DNA of 5,784 nucleotides, taken from Spartobacteria bacterium (lineage in GTDB: Bacteria; Verrucomicrobiota; Verrucomicrobiia; Chthoniobacterales; Terrimicrobiaceae). This document shows, piece by piece, positions 5,394 through 5,784 of the stretch. The translations under genes and the position numbers were made by a program. The notes beneath the pieces are model-generated. The model made no database searches. It was not told where the DNA came from and saw only the letters and a list, made by a program, of their open reading frames with translations. The first letter of the stretch is position 1, and every line of letters begins with the position of its first letter. Location: positions 1-5,784 of the forward strand of contig CANKXQ010000091.1 of the NCBI GenBank assembly GCA_947487745.1, read 5' to 3'.

Positions 5394-5784
5394 CTACTTC
5401 TCCAGAGCCTCGTCGATGAGTTCGTCAAGCCCCGGCAACCGGTAGCCGGCACATAGTCTGCGCGCCGCATCCAAATCGATGTCCGGATTGCATTTCAGAA
5501 TCTCCACAATGTCGGCTTTTGATTTATATCCTCCCGCGTAAAGCTTGAGCGCAATCAAGTGCGGCAGCGGGACGAGCTTGAGCGGACTGCCTTTACGCAC
5601 ATGGAGGGTGGATGCCTTCACGGCATCGTCGATTACCGCAGGAAAGCGATCGGCGAAACTGATGATTTGCAGCAACCCGAAATCGCCGCGCACATCGATG
5701 ACTCCACCCAGCGGATCTTGGCTGTCGGGCTCGCGGAGTTCGACCGAAAAACCTGCCTGGGTCAACGATATGGAGAGTGCCCTC
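5394..5784 (-). CDS. C-terminal part of a nucleotidyltransferase-like protein (5' end beyond the window)
   Basis: The frame is open from the right edge to TAG 5396-5394, giving about 129 residues. A TTG at 5765 is possible as a start, but the frame continues upstream through RALSISLTQAGFSVELREPD with no stop, so the gene most likely begins outside the window. Readable parts are GGVIDVRGDFGLLQIISF (a beta strand with an Asp of the nucleotidyltransferase fold type), RFPAVIDDA, and LVPLPHLIALKLYAGGYKSK, followed by ADIVEILKCNPDIDLD. The L-P-x-L-I-x-x-K-L-x-A-G pattern is typical of the C-terminal half of small AbiEii-like nucleotidyltransferases. The catalytic GG...DxD part is not in view. Substrate and partner are unknown. 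The gene ends 5 bp before the repeat copy that hosts the IS. Confidence 0.65.
   Translation of the reverse strand, partial: RALSISLTQAGFSVELREPDSQDPLGGVIDVRGDFGLLQIISFADRFPAVIDDAVKASTLHVRKGSPLKLVPLPHLIALKLYAGGYKSKADIVEILKCNPDIDLDAARRLCAGYRLPGLDELIDEALEK

Overview
The window looks like part of a GC-rich chromosome of a Verrucomicrobiota-type (possibly Opitutales-like) bacterium. The lineage is inferred from the style of its exosortase with an EpsI-like C-terminal half, its MarR/GbsR-like regulator and its intergenic repeats; no marker gene proves it. All host genes lie on the minus strand. Read in the direction of transcription (right to left) they are: the 3' part of a nucleotidyltransferase-like gene (5784 to 5394), an exosortase (3551 to 1664), a winged-helix regulator (1393 to 884), the sugar-nucleotide epimerase rmlC/rfbC (714 to 163), and the start of a second nucleotidyltransferase-fold gene (166 to 1) whose GTG overlaps the rmlC stop codon by 4 bases. 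Exosortase, regulator and a dTDP-rhamnose enzyme together suggest a surface-protein sorting and exopolysaccharide neighbourhood.

On the plus strand there is one complete insertion sequence of the IS4 family (3970-5344, 1375 bp). It has 17-bp terminal inverted repeats (16/17 identical), an 11-bp target duplication, and a transposase with the D, D and Y(2)R(3)E(6)K residues. The transposase frame breaks just before its C-terminus.

The most notable structure is a 120-bp dispersed repeat made of three hairpins. Copy 1 (1534-1653) is intact and starts 10 bp after the exosortase stop. Copy 2 has been split by the IS: its halves are 3883-3969 and 5345-5388, and joining them with one target copy removed gives exactly 120 bp collinear with copy 1. 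Copy 1 therefore acts as an internal empty-site control for the insertion. Both copies sit in the same orientation, 5-10 bp after the stop codon of a minus-strand gene.

The stretch between the IS and the exosortase (3552-3882) has no convincing gene. It holds several perfect hairpins, an AT-rich repeat next to the exosortase start, and two oppositely oriented pieces resembling common intergenic repeats. Three separate genes (left-edge nucleotidyltransferase, exosortase, transposase) each need a small frame correction, so either the assembly contains indel errors or the region is decaying.
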